This document shows, one piece after another, positions 53,191 through 63,870 of a stretch of DNA of 64,000 nt. Numbering within the stretch: the first letter of the stretch is position 1; every line of letters starts with the position of its first letter. Origin of the DNA: Hippopus hippopus (lineage: Eukaryota; Mollusca; Bivalvia; Cardiida; Cardiidae). The translations under genes and the position numbers were made by a program. The stretch spans positions 10,117,918 through 10,181,917 of the forward strand of contig OX328104.1 of the NCBI GenBank assembly GCA_946811185.2, in the 5' to 3' direction. Under the pieces are notes generated by a model. The model saw nothing but the letters and a program-made list of their open reading frames with translations, had not been told where the DNA came from and searched no databases.

Positions 53191-53524
53191 AACCAAAAAA
53201 CAACAGAAAGTTTGACATCAGTAACATGTGCCAAACAGATGCATCTGCAGCTGAAAATGGGGAAAAAAAGGGATGGATTACTTAGTGCATGAAAAAATCT
53301 CATGGATCAGATTAAAAGATTAGTTTACATCAGATTGGTTTTACTGTAAGTTGAGAATGTTAATCTAAATTGGATTTACCTAATGTTTATTTTACAAAGT
53401 GTTTTATTTAATTAAACTGCCACAGATATGCACTGGAAATCCCTGCCAGTTCTCAATAAGAGGACCAATTCTGTTCTAAAATAATATTTTTGTCACTCAA
53501 ACCCATGATGTTGTTGAGGCCCTA

Positions 53525-53660
53525 TGTTTCTTTGGTGTTTTATGCCATTTCAAAACAATTTAATGGTCCTAGAGTACCTGTCTGAGCAGTCATGACATTG
53601 TGTTTTCTACCAGAACTAAGTACAACACTTTTTCATGGCCACTGGCTGCTTTTCCCTCAT
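53525..53660 (-). mobile_element. SINE-A, degenerate
   Basis: TTTGGTGTTTTATGCCATTT and GGCCACTGGCTGCTTTTCCC keep the order of the minus-oriented SINE-A. Confidence 0.55.
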
Positions 53661-53684
53661 CAAAGACAAAAATTATCCAAACTA

Positions 53685-54252
53685 GAACTTGTTTTTCTAC
53701 AAAAAAAACATATGTCTCCCCTCTTTTTGGTGTCAGAAGGATTGATATGTCACCAAGGCAATTTCTAACTAAAATAATGGTCATTTTTCTCTAACGGTTT
53801 TCGAGTTATACAGCAGACACGACATTGTATGTAAAATGAGTAAGGAAAATAATCAAAGGGAAATAACTCGAAAAATATACAAGGCAGAGTTATGGTTCTT
53901 AGGCATGACACTTCGTCTAATGGTGCTTTACAAATGTGTGAAGTTTTATCAAAATATCTTAAAAGATTTTTGAGTTATAGAGCGGACACGCTTTGTGAAG
54001 GAAAATAATCAAAGGGAAATAACTCGAAAAATATACAAGCCAGAGTTATGGTTCTTGTGCATGACAATTCGTCTCATGGTGCTTTACAAATGTGTGAAGT
54101 TTTATCAAAATATCTTAAAAGGTTTTTAGAGTTATAAGGTGGACACGATTTGTGACGGACAGACAGACAGACAGACGGACGGTCGGACCGACAGACAGAC
54201 GGACGCACGGGGAAAAACAATATGTCTCCCGACCCTGACGGGGGGAGACAAA
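53685..54252 (+). mobile_element. Tandem-unit element ending in a GTCTCCC hairpin, copy F
   Basis: ACATATGTCTCCCCTC near the start and ATATGTCTCCCGACCCTGAC, GGGGGGAGACA at the end, the latter forming a hairpin. Two 156-bp units (AAGGAAAATAATCAAAGGGA at 53842 and 53998) and a GACA/GACGG microsatellite at 54155-54210. Organised like the Helitron-like elements but of a different family. Confidence 0.7.
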
Positions 54253-54404
54253 ATAACTATAATTCATTAAATCTCAAAAAGTAGGCTGACAAAGCTAAAT
54301 TATCTTCCAATATCTTGCACTGATCTGACTAATACTGAATCTACACCATCCAGACTATTCTTGTCCAAAAATAGCCTCTCACCACTGTTCTTTTTCAGAG
54401 ATGT

Positions 54405-54550
54405 GGGAAAGCAGCCAGTAGCTTCATAAGAAAATTATGCAAAGTACTGTTAACAGAAACTCAAGGATTTTTGGCATGGATAAGTAAACTGGCAGCTGCA
54501 ATATGATTGAAATAATGTTGAAAACAACATTAAAATACCATACAATCAGT
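54405..54550 (+). mobile_element. SINE-A 3' half
   Basis: GATGTGGGAAAGCAGCCAGT and AATAATGTTGAAAACAACAT, then ACCATACAATCAGTC. Confidence 0.75.
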
Positions 54551-54603
54551 CGACAAAAAATAAACATGATAATTACATTACTGACAATTAGGGTCCTTTT
54601 TCT

Positions 54604-55835
54604 ACGAAAGCCTACAAGGGTCCCAATGAAGATAATTTTTTTTTTTCAAAAACAGTCGTAATAACGTAAATTTGAAACACGTTTTAATGCAAAAAAGTCG
54701 CACTAACGGGAAAAATCAGGTAATAATATAGGGTTAATTCACGTTTTTGAGGTCGTTAACATTCGCAGAGGCCTGAAAAATGCTTTAACACCCGAGTGCG
54801 AAGCACGAGGGTGTTAAAGTATTTTGAGGGCCTCTGTGAATGTTAACGACTGAAAAAAACGTGAATTAATGCTACTATTGCATAAAGTAAAGGTATTTTA
54901 GCAATAATTTACAAAGAAAGCAAAGATATTTCCATAGAAATGCAAATAAGTGAACTTAAAATGTACTGTACCTAAATGGGTCAAAACTGGAAGTCGACGA
55001 AGAAGTTTTTGTTACAAGCAGTGAAGGGCCGTTAGTCCTGTTTGCCAGTTTTGATTCTCTCGGTCTAAATTCACTTCGAATGATTTTTAATACAAAGTGG
55101 ACTTATGTGGGATAAACTTGCACACGTTTGGACGATTACAACCAGGATGAATGAGTGAATATGAATTTCTGTCACTAAAAGATGTCAGAGGGATCGATCT
55201 ACATCAAGCGAGGGAATTGCAGATCACGTTAAAAAGTGGGTGGGATGTAGCTGGTTTAGAGTACATTTCATGAGTGATTTTTTGTTCAGATCTCGATTAA
55301 ACTGAGATCCTGTGCAAAATTTCGTTTGTGGTGTACCAATTTCATCAGACAAGCCATGAAAAGGATCTAATATGGTACAAGTTCCTACAGATTGATGGTC
55401 GGAGTCTAGGGAAGTTCTGACAAGAACAAACGTTGTTTACAAGGTAGGCCCGAATCGAGGATATTGATAGTACAAAGCCAGGCGATAACGGCGCGTGCAT
55501 TTACTGATTAATACACGTTTTCTCCCGTTAAAGCCCAGTTTTTACCCGTTAATACATGCTTATAACGGCCCGAAAAGGCACATTTTATGCAATAACGTGT
55601 TTTAAAACACGTTATAACATGTTTAAAAGTGGTAGTAACACGAAAAATCTCGTTATAACGTGAATTTAAAACACGTCATAACGCAAAAAAAGTCACACTA
55701 ATGTGAACAAATCTCATAATAATGTGTTTTAAAACACGTAATAACGCGTTTAAAAGTCGCAGTAATGTAAATTCACGTTATTTTGTGTTTTTGAAAAACA
55801 TTTTACCTTCATTTTGACCCTTGTAGGCTTTGGTA
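54604..55835. mobile_element. Foldback/inverted-terminus element rich in AACGTG motifs
   Basis: AAAGCCTACAAGGGTC at 54608 is matched in inverted form at 55819-55834 (GACCCTTGTAGGCTTT); pairing continues inward over about 70 bp (AATGAAG, TTTTTCAAAAAC, TAACGT). The right arm is full of AACGTGTTTTAAAACACGTT-type palindromes. No coding sequence. Confidence 0.75.
54728..54872. repeat. Long hairpin centred on GAGTGCGAAGCACGA
   Basis: TTAATTCACGTTTTT, GTCGTTAACATTCGCAGAGG and CTTTAACACCCGAGTGCG on the left face CGAAGCACGAGGGTGTTAAA, GGCCTCTGTGAATGTTAACG and AAAACGTGAATTAA on the right, arms of about 70 bp. Confidence 0.85.
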
Positions 55836-55839
55836 ATTT

Positions 55840-56325
55840 TCCTCAAAATAATAATTTCTTTTTTTGTAAATAAGGGCACCTCATGCAGGTGCTAACGCTG
55901 ACCTCCAGGTACCTTTCAGTCAAAATTCTTCCAAGTTGTTCAAGAGGCATAACTGTGTCAAAATGTCTATAGGGTTACCTGCCCTTGTAATATGGGGTCT
56001 AAAGCACGGAGGGATCTTAATCCTACAGTCATCATCATATATAAGCAAATACTGAAGTTTTGCACTGGGATGACTACAACGCAGGCACAGTCGACAAGGC
56101 TATCGCTATGTCTCTCTGTTTTATATTTTAAAAGCCAAACAGAAAAAAAACTCTCTTTCAATCAGTAGCCGTACTTTCAATTACTCTCCATTTATATTCA
56201 TCTATCCTAGATATCTTTTAAAGCAGACAGAAGCTGGCCTGATAACCTAAATTGAAGTGCAGAATTGTGTCTGCAGACATGTAATGAATGACAGGTAATA
56301 GACTGTGTCTCAAACATCTGTAAAG
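55840..56325. other. No gene recognised
   Basis: Nothing identifiable. Confidence 0.4.
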
Positions 56326-56330
56326 TTTCA

Positions 56331-56561
56331 TTAACCCATTACCACACAATCATGATTTTTAACGACCCCCAAAGAAAAAGCCTTTTGAATACATTGGAAA
56401 AGGAGAAAATGCTGGTAACCAGCATTTGCTCTATTTCCCACAATGTTTTCTACCTTCCCAAAACAAATTTCTTTTTTTTTTTTAAGTCACTATTATTTTG
56501 TCGTTTGCTGATGCTTTGAACTTGGACGAGTCTAAAATTTTGTTGTTTGGTAAAGAGTTAA
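56331..56561 (-). mobile_element. TM1, near full length
   Basis: TTAA at both ends; left palindrome arm shortened (ACATTGGAAAAGGAG). Confidence 0.88.
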
Positions 56562-56564
56562 CCC

Positions 56565-57405
56565 TTGAAGTCACTTTTCGCAATTTTGCAGCAGGCAGAT
56601 CAAGATAAAACAATACAAAATTGGCAGTCTGATCTTCAATCAATACTGTCTGCAATGTTGAGACATTTTTGTCTATTGAATTTGCAATGATAAGACCTTT
56701 TCTTTCCTCACTGGAAATACTGTTTTCTCTATCCCGCCCTTTATGCCTTTACCAAGCGGTCCACCTTTACGACAATTCTGAGGAAAGAGGTTTTTGCGGT
56801 TTTCCTTCACACAGAACATTGACCGACAGCAGCATAGGATAGGGCCAGAAAAATAAAACAAAATGTTTTCCTACAAGACCCAGTGACCTACTGTGTAACA
56901 TAAAAGAATTCTAACAGTTAACAAGTAAGGACAGGTGTTTCACTTCATGTCTGTTACACCTAGCTGATGAACACACAGATAGCTTGTGTGGAGTGGCTTT
57001 TTCATTCATCAACACACATGGAAACTTCTAATAAAAAAAAAGACTTTTTTCCCCTGAATTTATGTACAGTATTGAGGTTATCAGACTCATAAATCAGTCA
57101 ACACTTTTCTGACTTACACAATAAATCCTATCCCACCCACTTCAATCTTGAATGAAAAGGAATCACAAAAAAAAGCTTATAATTCTGGCCATTCAACATG
57201 AAGTCCCACTTTATTGCAAACATAATTATCCTATGCTGTTCAAATTATTTAACCTTTTTAAAAACACTCTGAGATATTTAGAGGGCAAAACTCTAAGGGT
57301 TAAATATGTCTTTTCCTTGCCTATCTTTTGATGATTTCATTAAACTGTAAGATGGGAAGAAATTCAACAAATAAGAGTTAAATGCAGAATAGACAAGCCC
57401 AGAAC
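56565..57405. other. TM2 scrap, no gene
   Basis: GCAGATCAAGATAAAACAAT and GGCAGTCTGATCTTCAATCA (56596-56643) are TM2-like. The rest is unassigned. Confidence 0.45.
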
Positions 57406-57410
57406 TGAAG

Positions 57411-57653
57411 CATTTTAAGGTCTACAGCCCTTAACTCATCAGTAAATATCATGTAACATTGACATTTTCGTAAAGGCTATTCGGCCAATCTCAGCAGCTT
57501 CCGTCTTTAAATATGAGAGTTAGGGGCTGTAGACTCACTAAACTCATCGGAAAATGTCATGTAACATCGACGTTTTCCTAAAGGCTATTCGGCCAATCTC
57601 GGCAGCTTCTGTCTTTTAATATGAAAGTTAGGGGCCATAGACCTTAAAATTCA
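57411..57653. mobile_element. Short inverted-end element with an internal 108-bp duplication
   Basis: TTTTAAGGTCTACAGCCCTT at the left and AGGGGCCATAGACCTTAAAA at the right are inverted. AACTCATC(A/G)G and 90 following bases occur at 57433 and 57541. Confidence 0.75.
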
Positions 57654-57852
57654 CACTTTTGAGTATACTCCATTAAAGATTTTGATAGATACAACAATAA
57701 ATAATCAACAAGTCAATAAATAATCGAGTACCAATAAAGTGATAATTACTTACCAGCAGAATGACACTCCCTGGGCTGGCAAAATGAATCTTTTTCTCTT
57801 AACTGACAGTAACATCTTCATGCTTTTTTATTTCAAAAAGTACTTATTCCTT

Positions 57853-58082
57853 TTAACCCTTTACCTCACAATCACAAGTTTAAACAACCCAAAAGAAAAG
57901 GACTTTTGAAAACAATATGGGAAAAGGAGAAAATGCTGGTAACCAGCATTTTCTCCTTATCCCATATTGTTTTTTAACCCTTTCAAATAAACAATTACTA
58001 ACTTAAGCAACATTCAGTTTGTCGTCTGCAAAAACTTTGAATTTGGACAAGTCTAATATATTGTCATTTGGTAAAGAGTTAA
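57853..58082 (-). mobile_element. TM1, intact, symmetric arm changes
   Basis: 230 bp. Both arms read AACAATATGGGA / TCCCATATTGTT where other copies have AACATTGTGGGA, so two changed positions pair with each other. Confidence 0.92.
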
Positions 58083-58084
58083 AA

Positions 58085-59020
58085 GAAAACAGTAAAGTGT
58101 TGAGGTGTACTTGAATAGAGAGTCACTGTTTTTTACATTAACACCCACTTGCACTTTAGGCTTCCCTCACAAAATGCATAAAAAAAAATAATAGAAGCAG
58201 AAAAAGCGGTTAATTGTTTTGTTGAGTCAGACATCAATTCCTCCAATTAATTGAGATGTACTTTGATTCTGCATAAAAAGGCACCTCAGTACTCTAGTAT
58301 TCAAATTATTATAGATCTTTTTCCGATAGAAACAGACTGAAAATCAAGTCAATCAAACCTTAAAGAGGCCCTGATACTCATTTTCAGCCAGTTTTAACTA
58401 ATTTTGTCTTTATTTTATCAAACTATAGTCATTCTCATATCTTCATGCCAAATATTGCGCCTGACGGTTGCAAGGTTGCTTAGATTACGGTCGATAGAAA
58501 ATGCATTTCGCTGAGTTGTGGCCTTCCATGTAAACAGACTCGTCGTTTCCGGTTTTTGAATCGAAGATTTCGATATGTCCGTTATACACTCGGGTAGATT
58601 TGTATGATGATCATGCATTCTGTCACGTGACTATATTTGACCTTCGCCCTGTGTCTAATGAGGTAAACGAAGGAAAATGGAGGCTTCTCTGTTGCAGCCT
58701 CGATTTTCAGATGGAGGTCGCAGCCTATATATGCAAATTACACCGTATCCAACTCTAGGCGGAAACCAATGATAAATTTCCGTGACGCACCGCCATTGTT
58801 TACAGCTCCGATCGTCAGCCAGTTTTCTTCTGACCAATGTTCGCTTTCTAATACAAATTTCTGTGTTTCTTTTTTTCAAGTACACCATATATGTCAGTAA
58901 TTTATCCATGTTTACACAAAGGACTGATTTCTGTACCATTCTAAATTGTTTGAAATTTAACAGCGTTTTTGCTCACCGGCTGTAGACGGGCATCTTTAAT
59001 ACTTTCCAAAACAATTCTGT
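58085..59020. other. Single-copy-looking stretch with promoter-like words
   Basis: 58370-58980 has higher GC than its surroundings and contains GTCACGTGAC (E-box palindrome, 58621-58630) and TATATATGCAAATTA (TATA-like plus octamer, near 58725). No open frame is convincing. It may be a promoter or an undefined repeat. Confidence 0.25.
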
Positions 59021-59023
59021 AGT

Positions 59024-59247
59024 TTAACTTTTTGCCAAACAACAAAAAACTGTCAAAATTGAAAGCATTTGCAGACAACAAATTTAATGTGACTCAAAAA
59101 TTGAAATTTGATTTTGGCAGAGAAGAAAACATTGTGGGAAAAGGAGAAAATGCTGGTTACCAGCATTTTCTCCTTTTCCCACAATGTTTCCAAAAGCCCT
59201 TCTTCCCCAGAGTCGTTAAAACTTGGGATTGTGTGGTATACGGTTAA
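59024..59247 (+). mobile_element. TM1, near intact
   Basis: TTAA at 59024-59027 and 59244-59247; small deletion in the left end. Confidence 0.9.
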
Positions 59248-59249
59248 CA

Positions 59250-59340
59250 ACTCTACAGAAGATGGATTTTGAAAACATTCAGAGACTTTATCATCTTCAA
59301 ATGCAATGAATTTGGTTGAGTATACTGTTTTTGTTTTCAT
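59250..59340 (-). mobile_element. TM1 scrap
   Basis: TTTTGAAAACATTCAGAGAC and CATCTTCAAATGCAATGAAT are consistent with a collapsed copy. Confidence 0.45.
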
Positions 59341-59368
59341 CTTGTAAAGACTACAATAGAATCCCATA

Positions 59369-59530
59369 CAGGGTTTTCCCTGGACTATGTAATATGGGGG
59401 GGGGGGGTGGCGGGGGGGTTGATTTGACCCTCTAAAACTGAATTTTAGAAAGCAAACATCTCAATTTTGGGGGTCATTCAGAAAATCTGGGGGTCCAGAT
59501 TCAAAGAATCAGGGGGGTAAGGAAAACCCT
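59369..59530. mobile_element. Short element with CAGGGTTTTCC ends and a G-run
   Basis: CAGGGTTTTCC at the left and GGAAAACCCTG at the right form inverted ends, hAT-like in sequence, though no 8-bp duplication is visible. It contains a run of about 12 G (59396-59407) and a second run of 7. Confidence 0.55.
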
Positions 59531-59540
59531 GCCTACAGAT

Positions 59541-59610
59541 AAACAAGAGGGCTAGGACAGCCCTGAATTGCACCATTGCAACTGGCCCAAAAACAACTGA
59601 AGCACAACTA
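59541..59610 (+). mobile_element. Helitron-like 5' end fragment
   Basis: AAACAAGAGGGCTAGGACAG and CCCTGAATTGCACCATTGCA resemble the 5' end of copies A and E. Confidence 0.55.
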
Positions 59611-59852
59611 AGCTTGTCATTCTTTGTACTAAGGTGTTCTTATGTCTGAATTTTGAAAAAAGGAGAATGTCATGCAATGCTTTGGGCCTTTCAATGTGTT
59701 TTCTACACCATGGAAAATTGTAGAAGCTGGTAACAGTACAGTATTGTCTGAATCATTTGTGCCTTGGATTGACCGTAGCCCAAATGATACAAGAAGGACC
59801 TAATTTTAGACTGATGTTGCCATTAAATTAGCAACTAAGAGTGAGTTTTGCT

Positions 59853-60663
59853 TTACAAGGTACAAAATCTTGACTATGCATTCTACTCATTCTAGTTTTG
59901 CCGGTAGTAGCAGTATTTTTGTAATGAATCACTGTCATGGGTACGAAACTTTATATTCAGAGCCAATGGCTCTGATGATAGCTCTAACTTTTGGAGTGAA
60001 GGGTATTAACAGGAATACAGAGGGTATACATATCTTAAATAAGTAACCGACAACTAAGTTTTTGAAAGGAAGCCCTAATCAATTGGTGCCAATCAAGATA
60101 TTCAGAGCCAGTCAACATTTTCAGAGCTGGCCCACATTATCAGAGCCTTTGTTTATTTACGTCAATTTTGTGTTAATTCTTATCTGTTCTTTGTCAGTAG
60201 CAAACAGGAAAGTTCAAGACAATAATTCGCACTTTCGGATGGCAAAACTCTCTTTTATTTGCTAATTCAATGGCAATATCAGTCTGAAATTAGGTCCTTG
60301 ATGTATTATTTCAGCTACAGTCAACCCACGGCACAAATGGTTCATACAAAACTTTACACATTCTACAACTTTCCATGGTGTAGAAAAGACATTGAAATAC
60401 CAGAGCAATGCATGACATTCTCCTTTATTAAAATTGAAAGACATTAGAACACATTAGTACAAAGAATGACGAGACTGCCTGTTTTTCATTTGTTTTTGAG
60501 CCGATAATTTCGGAATCCGAAGACCAACATAACATTTTATCATCAGAGCCATTGGCTCTGAATATGAAGTTTCCTACCTGTGACAGTGATTCATTACAAA
60601 ACTTCTGCTACAAGAAGCAAAACTAGAATGAGCAGAATGCATAGTAAAGATTTTTTACCTTGT
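59853..60663. mobile_element. Element with about 125-bp inverted termini
   Basis: 59853-59975 and 60537-60663 are inverted copies, about 90 percent identical by eye (TGTAATGAATCACTGTCA, CATTCTAGTTTTGC, CAGAGCCAATGGCTCTG). The 560-bp interior has only two 60-70-codon frames of no known family. Confidence 0.8.
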
Positions 60664-60888
60664 AACTCTTTCCCTGATGGCAAAATTTTAGACTGGTCCC
60701 AATAAAAATCACATGAAGATGATAAATTAATTGTGATTCAAAATGATTGGATTGGTCTATGAACGGGAAGAAAACATTTTGACAAAAGGAGGAAATGCTA
60801 ATTACCAGCTTTTTCTCCTTTTCCCATAATGTTTTTAAAAGCTTTCCTCCTTGAAGACTCTTCACAACACAAACATTTGGTACAGGTC
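60661..60888 (+). mobile_element. TM1, termini eroded
   Basis: ACTCTTTCCCTGATGGCAAA left; both palindrome arms partly kept; right AACATTTGGTACAGGTC. Confidence 0.75.
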
Positions 60889-60899
60889 TGAAGAGAAAC

Positions 60900-61345
60900 A
60901 TATATTTCCAGGGTTCCCTCTGGCTTATTTTTTTCTTGCGCCATCACTTTCGCCAAATGAGAAAAGTTTGCGCCAAATTGAAATAATTAGAGCCAGTTGG
61001 TGCCAATTTTAAAATGAAAGCACCGGGGGTCAGACAGAACAACAGGCTAAAATTTTGAAAACCAAATGCTGCTACTGCCAGATATCAAATGAAATATTAC
61101 AAAAACAAAATCCAAGATTTGACTGCATGTTGTTTGAAGTCTGGCATGATCTATATTGTCTGTAAAAGCAGCTATTTTCAGGCATTTCTTAGACTGTTCA
61201 GAATTACGCCCGAACACATTTACATCACCAAGGTAACCAACAATAACATGACTGTGATCTATGACCAGACCTATAAAAGCAACCATAGTGCTCTTAGATC
61301 ATTCATTCCTGAAACAGTCTGAATTGTTTGGCACAAGAAAAAAAA
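60900..61345. other. No gene; TM2-like scrap
   Basis: GATTTGACTGCATGTTGTTT and GCATGATCTATATTGTCTGT (61115-61165) are TM2-like. Confidence 0.4.
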
Positions 61346-61348
61346 GGC

Positions 61349-61565
61349 TTAACACTTTACCGAACAATCCCTAGTTTTAATGACCCTGAGGAGGAAGATT
61401 TTTGAAAACACTGTGGGGTAAGGAGAAAATGCTGGTAACCAGCATTTTCTCCTTTTTTCCCACAATGTTTCCTACCCTGTAGCAGATGAATTACATCATT
61501 TGAGCACCAGTTAATTTACTGTCTACAGAATACTCTGAATTCAGAAAAGTTTAAAATTTTAGATA
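61349..61565 (-). mobile_element. TM1, right end lost
   Basis: TTAA at 61349-61352; palindrome good; unique arm eroded. Confidence 0.8.
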
Positions 61566-61609
61566 TACTAATTTTGACAGCATTATGCAGATGACAAGTC
61601 AAATGTTGC

Positions 61610-61830
61610 TTAACTCTTTACCACACAATCCTGGCTTTTAAAAAACTTGAGAAAAAGGACTTTTGAAAACACTGTGGGAAAAGGAGAAAATGCTGGTACC
61701 CTTTTCCTACAATGTTTTCTACCTTTTCCAAAACAAATTTTAGTTTTCGGGTCACATTCATCATTATTGTCGTCTGTAAAGGCTTTCAATTCGGGTAAGT
61801 CTAAAATTTTGTTGTTTGGTAAAGAGTTAA
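61610..61830 (-). mobile_element. TM1 with a deletion in the second palindrome arm
   Basis: GAGAAAATGCTGG joins TACCCTTTTCCTAC; TTAA at 61610-61613 and 61827-61830. Confidence 0.85.
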
Positions 61831-62444
61831 ATTGATATGAATAATCTGAAAGATATTGAGGACATCATGCTAGTTACCAGCATTTCCTCCATTTTCCAAA
61901 ATGTTTTCAAAATACTTCTTTTATGCTATGTTCCCACTGTCACAAGATTAGTTACGAGAGCCACGATTCACAATCTGCAGCTAATCGTGAAACTTTTGGG
62001 AATTTTTTGGTTTGGATACGAGATGATACGAGTAGAGACGTTAAGAAACGATGAGCTGCGCTTGGATGCGACATAATTGCAATTTGTCATTTCAGTTCAC
62101 ACGACCACTTACGATCCGGTCTTACGTTCGTATACGATACATTCCGATCCGATAAGATTATCCCGTTAAAGTCTGTGATTGGATCCCGATTCGATATGAT
62201 TACTACGAGCGGGGGTCATGAGTTATGATGATTTAATACATACAGATACGTGTGGATAAGTTGAGATACGTTCATTGTGAACCAATGCGCTCTGTTTCGC
62301 TAAGATACGATTGTTGTCGTGACGTGTTTCACGATCATATCTGAGGAAAAGCTGCGATTGGACCCCGATGAGTGTATATGGGCCATGACTGTCCACAGAC
62401 TTCATTGTTTTTCGTGAAGACTAATTGTTGAGGAGAGTGATAAT

Positions 62445-62600
62445 GTGACATTCGCAGTATGCAGACATTATTACCACAGAGGAAGAAGTCGAGCAGTTGC
62501 CAGACCAGCAACAACCACAACCCGCAAGGGTCAGGAGAGCGGTAGTCAGACAGTTCTGGGTGTGACCATAGCTCACAGAAGAAAGAAGCCAACAATTCGG
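62445..62600 (+). pseudogene. Harbinger-type transposase N-terminal fragment
   Basis: The plus strand reads ADIITTEEEVEQLPDQQQPQ, then RVRRAVVRQFWV, stop, P, stop, LTEERSQQFG. As I recall, Harbinger transposases start with an RxFWVRPWL..RxxFG motif, so the two stops sit where CGA (Arg) and TGG (Trp) would be expected. Nothing downstream encodes the catalytic DDE part. Confidence 0.5.
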
Positions 62601-62774
62601 TTAGTTTTCTAGCCTCCTTGACACATCCTACAAAAAGATATAAGTTGCCTTAATGATAGATATATCAAATAGACATAAATATGTTGTTTAGTTGAGCTAA
62701 GGATACACAGTACCACAATTTTCATTTTAGAAGTAGATTAAATTTATGTTTTCGGAATGAGAATTGCTCTCTTT

Positions 62775-63147
62775 TTACCTTTCCTGCACACCATAGAAAT
62801 GTTCCCTTCCGCAGAAAAAAATAAGTGCATTCAAGCATTTTTGCTGCACATCTTTAGGATAAATTAAACATTTTTTTTTTGTTATTTTTGAGGGTGAAAA
62901 TGCGGTAATCAGTTCTCTGGAATTCTCTATTTTCGACTTTCCCTTTCGGACCGACCGATCCAGGCTTGCAGGCTTTCGGGAAGGCTTCTGGATTTGTTTC
63001 CAGAATTGTTGGTGTTGGAAAGCTGCTACAAGTAGAACCTGAACGTTCAATGTTGAAGGGAGTATGTTCGTTTTCAACAGCACCATGTACTGCTGCTGCA
63101 AAGGAGGCCGCATTTCTTTCTTCCAGGGTCTCGATGTGAGGGATCAA
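62775..63147 (-). pseudogene. Possible second ORF of the Harbinger-like element
   Basis: A 97-codon frame at 62854-63147 (EERNAASFAAAVHGAVENEH and SFPTPTILETNPEAFPKACK) has protein-like composition. Harbinger elements often carry a second DNA-binding ORF in opposite orientation; I do not see a definite domain. Confidence 0.3.
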
Positions 63148-63749
63148 AAAGGAGAACTTATCCTATCCTATTATCTAGCAAATCGAACCAGAGCGTGGCC
63201 TTTGCCTTGTCCAAGATTGACCCGATCAACACAATTTAGAAGCACAACTTGATGCGATCTGCTGCGTTTTGTTACGATTCAATACTATTAGACGCAATGA
63301 CCATGATCGAAAACCAGTCGTGTTGATCATAGAAAATTTTTTGACAGCTAAAAAATTTCATACGATTAACACGATCGCCACGATTAACATCAAGTTCTGA
63401 TACGACCTGATAGGATCATCACGACTTGCTCACGTTTAAATTCACGATTTCAATCGTGGCGCAAATCGTGAGTGTGAACCTAGCATTACTTAGTAATATA
63501 AACACAGAAACATCAGGCAAAGGGCTAGGCTACAATAATTGTCTGTTTTCTGTCAGTAGTAGTTCAAGAATCTGTCAGAGGGAATGGGCTTATCAGTAGA
63601 TCTCTTGTAGATCTTTGTGTTACCCATGATGATGCAACCATAATATATCAGGTGGTAAATGTCTCTCACTGACTTACAGAATGCTATAATATCTCATTTT
63701 GTTCCATCCTGAAACAAATTAGGGGCAGGCAACTTTAACTTTGAAAATG

Positions 63750-63870
63750 TGTTAATATACAACTTTTGAAAGCATTGTGGGGAAAAAAGAGAAAATGCTG
63801 CTTACCAGCATTATGTCCTTTTCAAACAATGTTGTCGACTGTTTAAAAGGAAGCTGTTCAGATTTTTATG
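63750..63870 (+). mobile_element. TM1 fragment
   Basis: TTTTGAAAGCATTGTGGGGA, GAAAATGCTGCTTACCAGCA and TTTCAAACAATGTTGTCGAC. Confidence 0.65.

Larger units (their letters stand above)
61924..63485. mobile_element. PIF/Harbinger-like DNA transposon, decayed
   Basis: 1562 bp with a TTA target duplication (61921-61923, 63486-63488). Inverted ends TGCTATGTTCCCACT and the inverse of GTGTGAACCTAGCA; subterminal regions are full of short ACGATT/CGATAC words. A 3-bp TTA duplication is typical of PIF/Harbinger. Confidence 0.75.
61831..63526 (+). mobile_element. TM1 remnant split by the Harbinger-like element
   Basis: 61831-61923 (ATGCTAGTTACCAGCATTTC, AATGTTTTCAAAATACTTCT) continues at 63489-63526 (TAAACACAGAAACATCAGGC, AAAGGG), following the order of the TM1 right arm. 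Confidence 0.6.

Noticed and set aside
53005..53292. 95-codon plus-strand frame with charged composition
   Set aside because: Its DNA follows the order of words in the 3' region of the Helitron-like copies, so it is repeat remnant.
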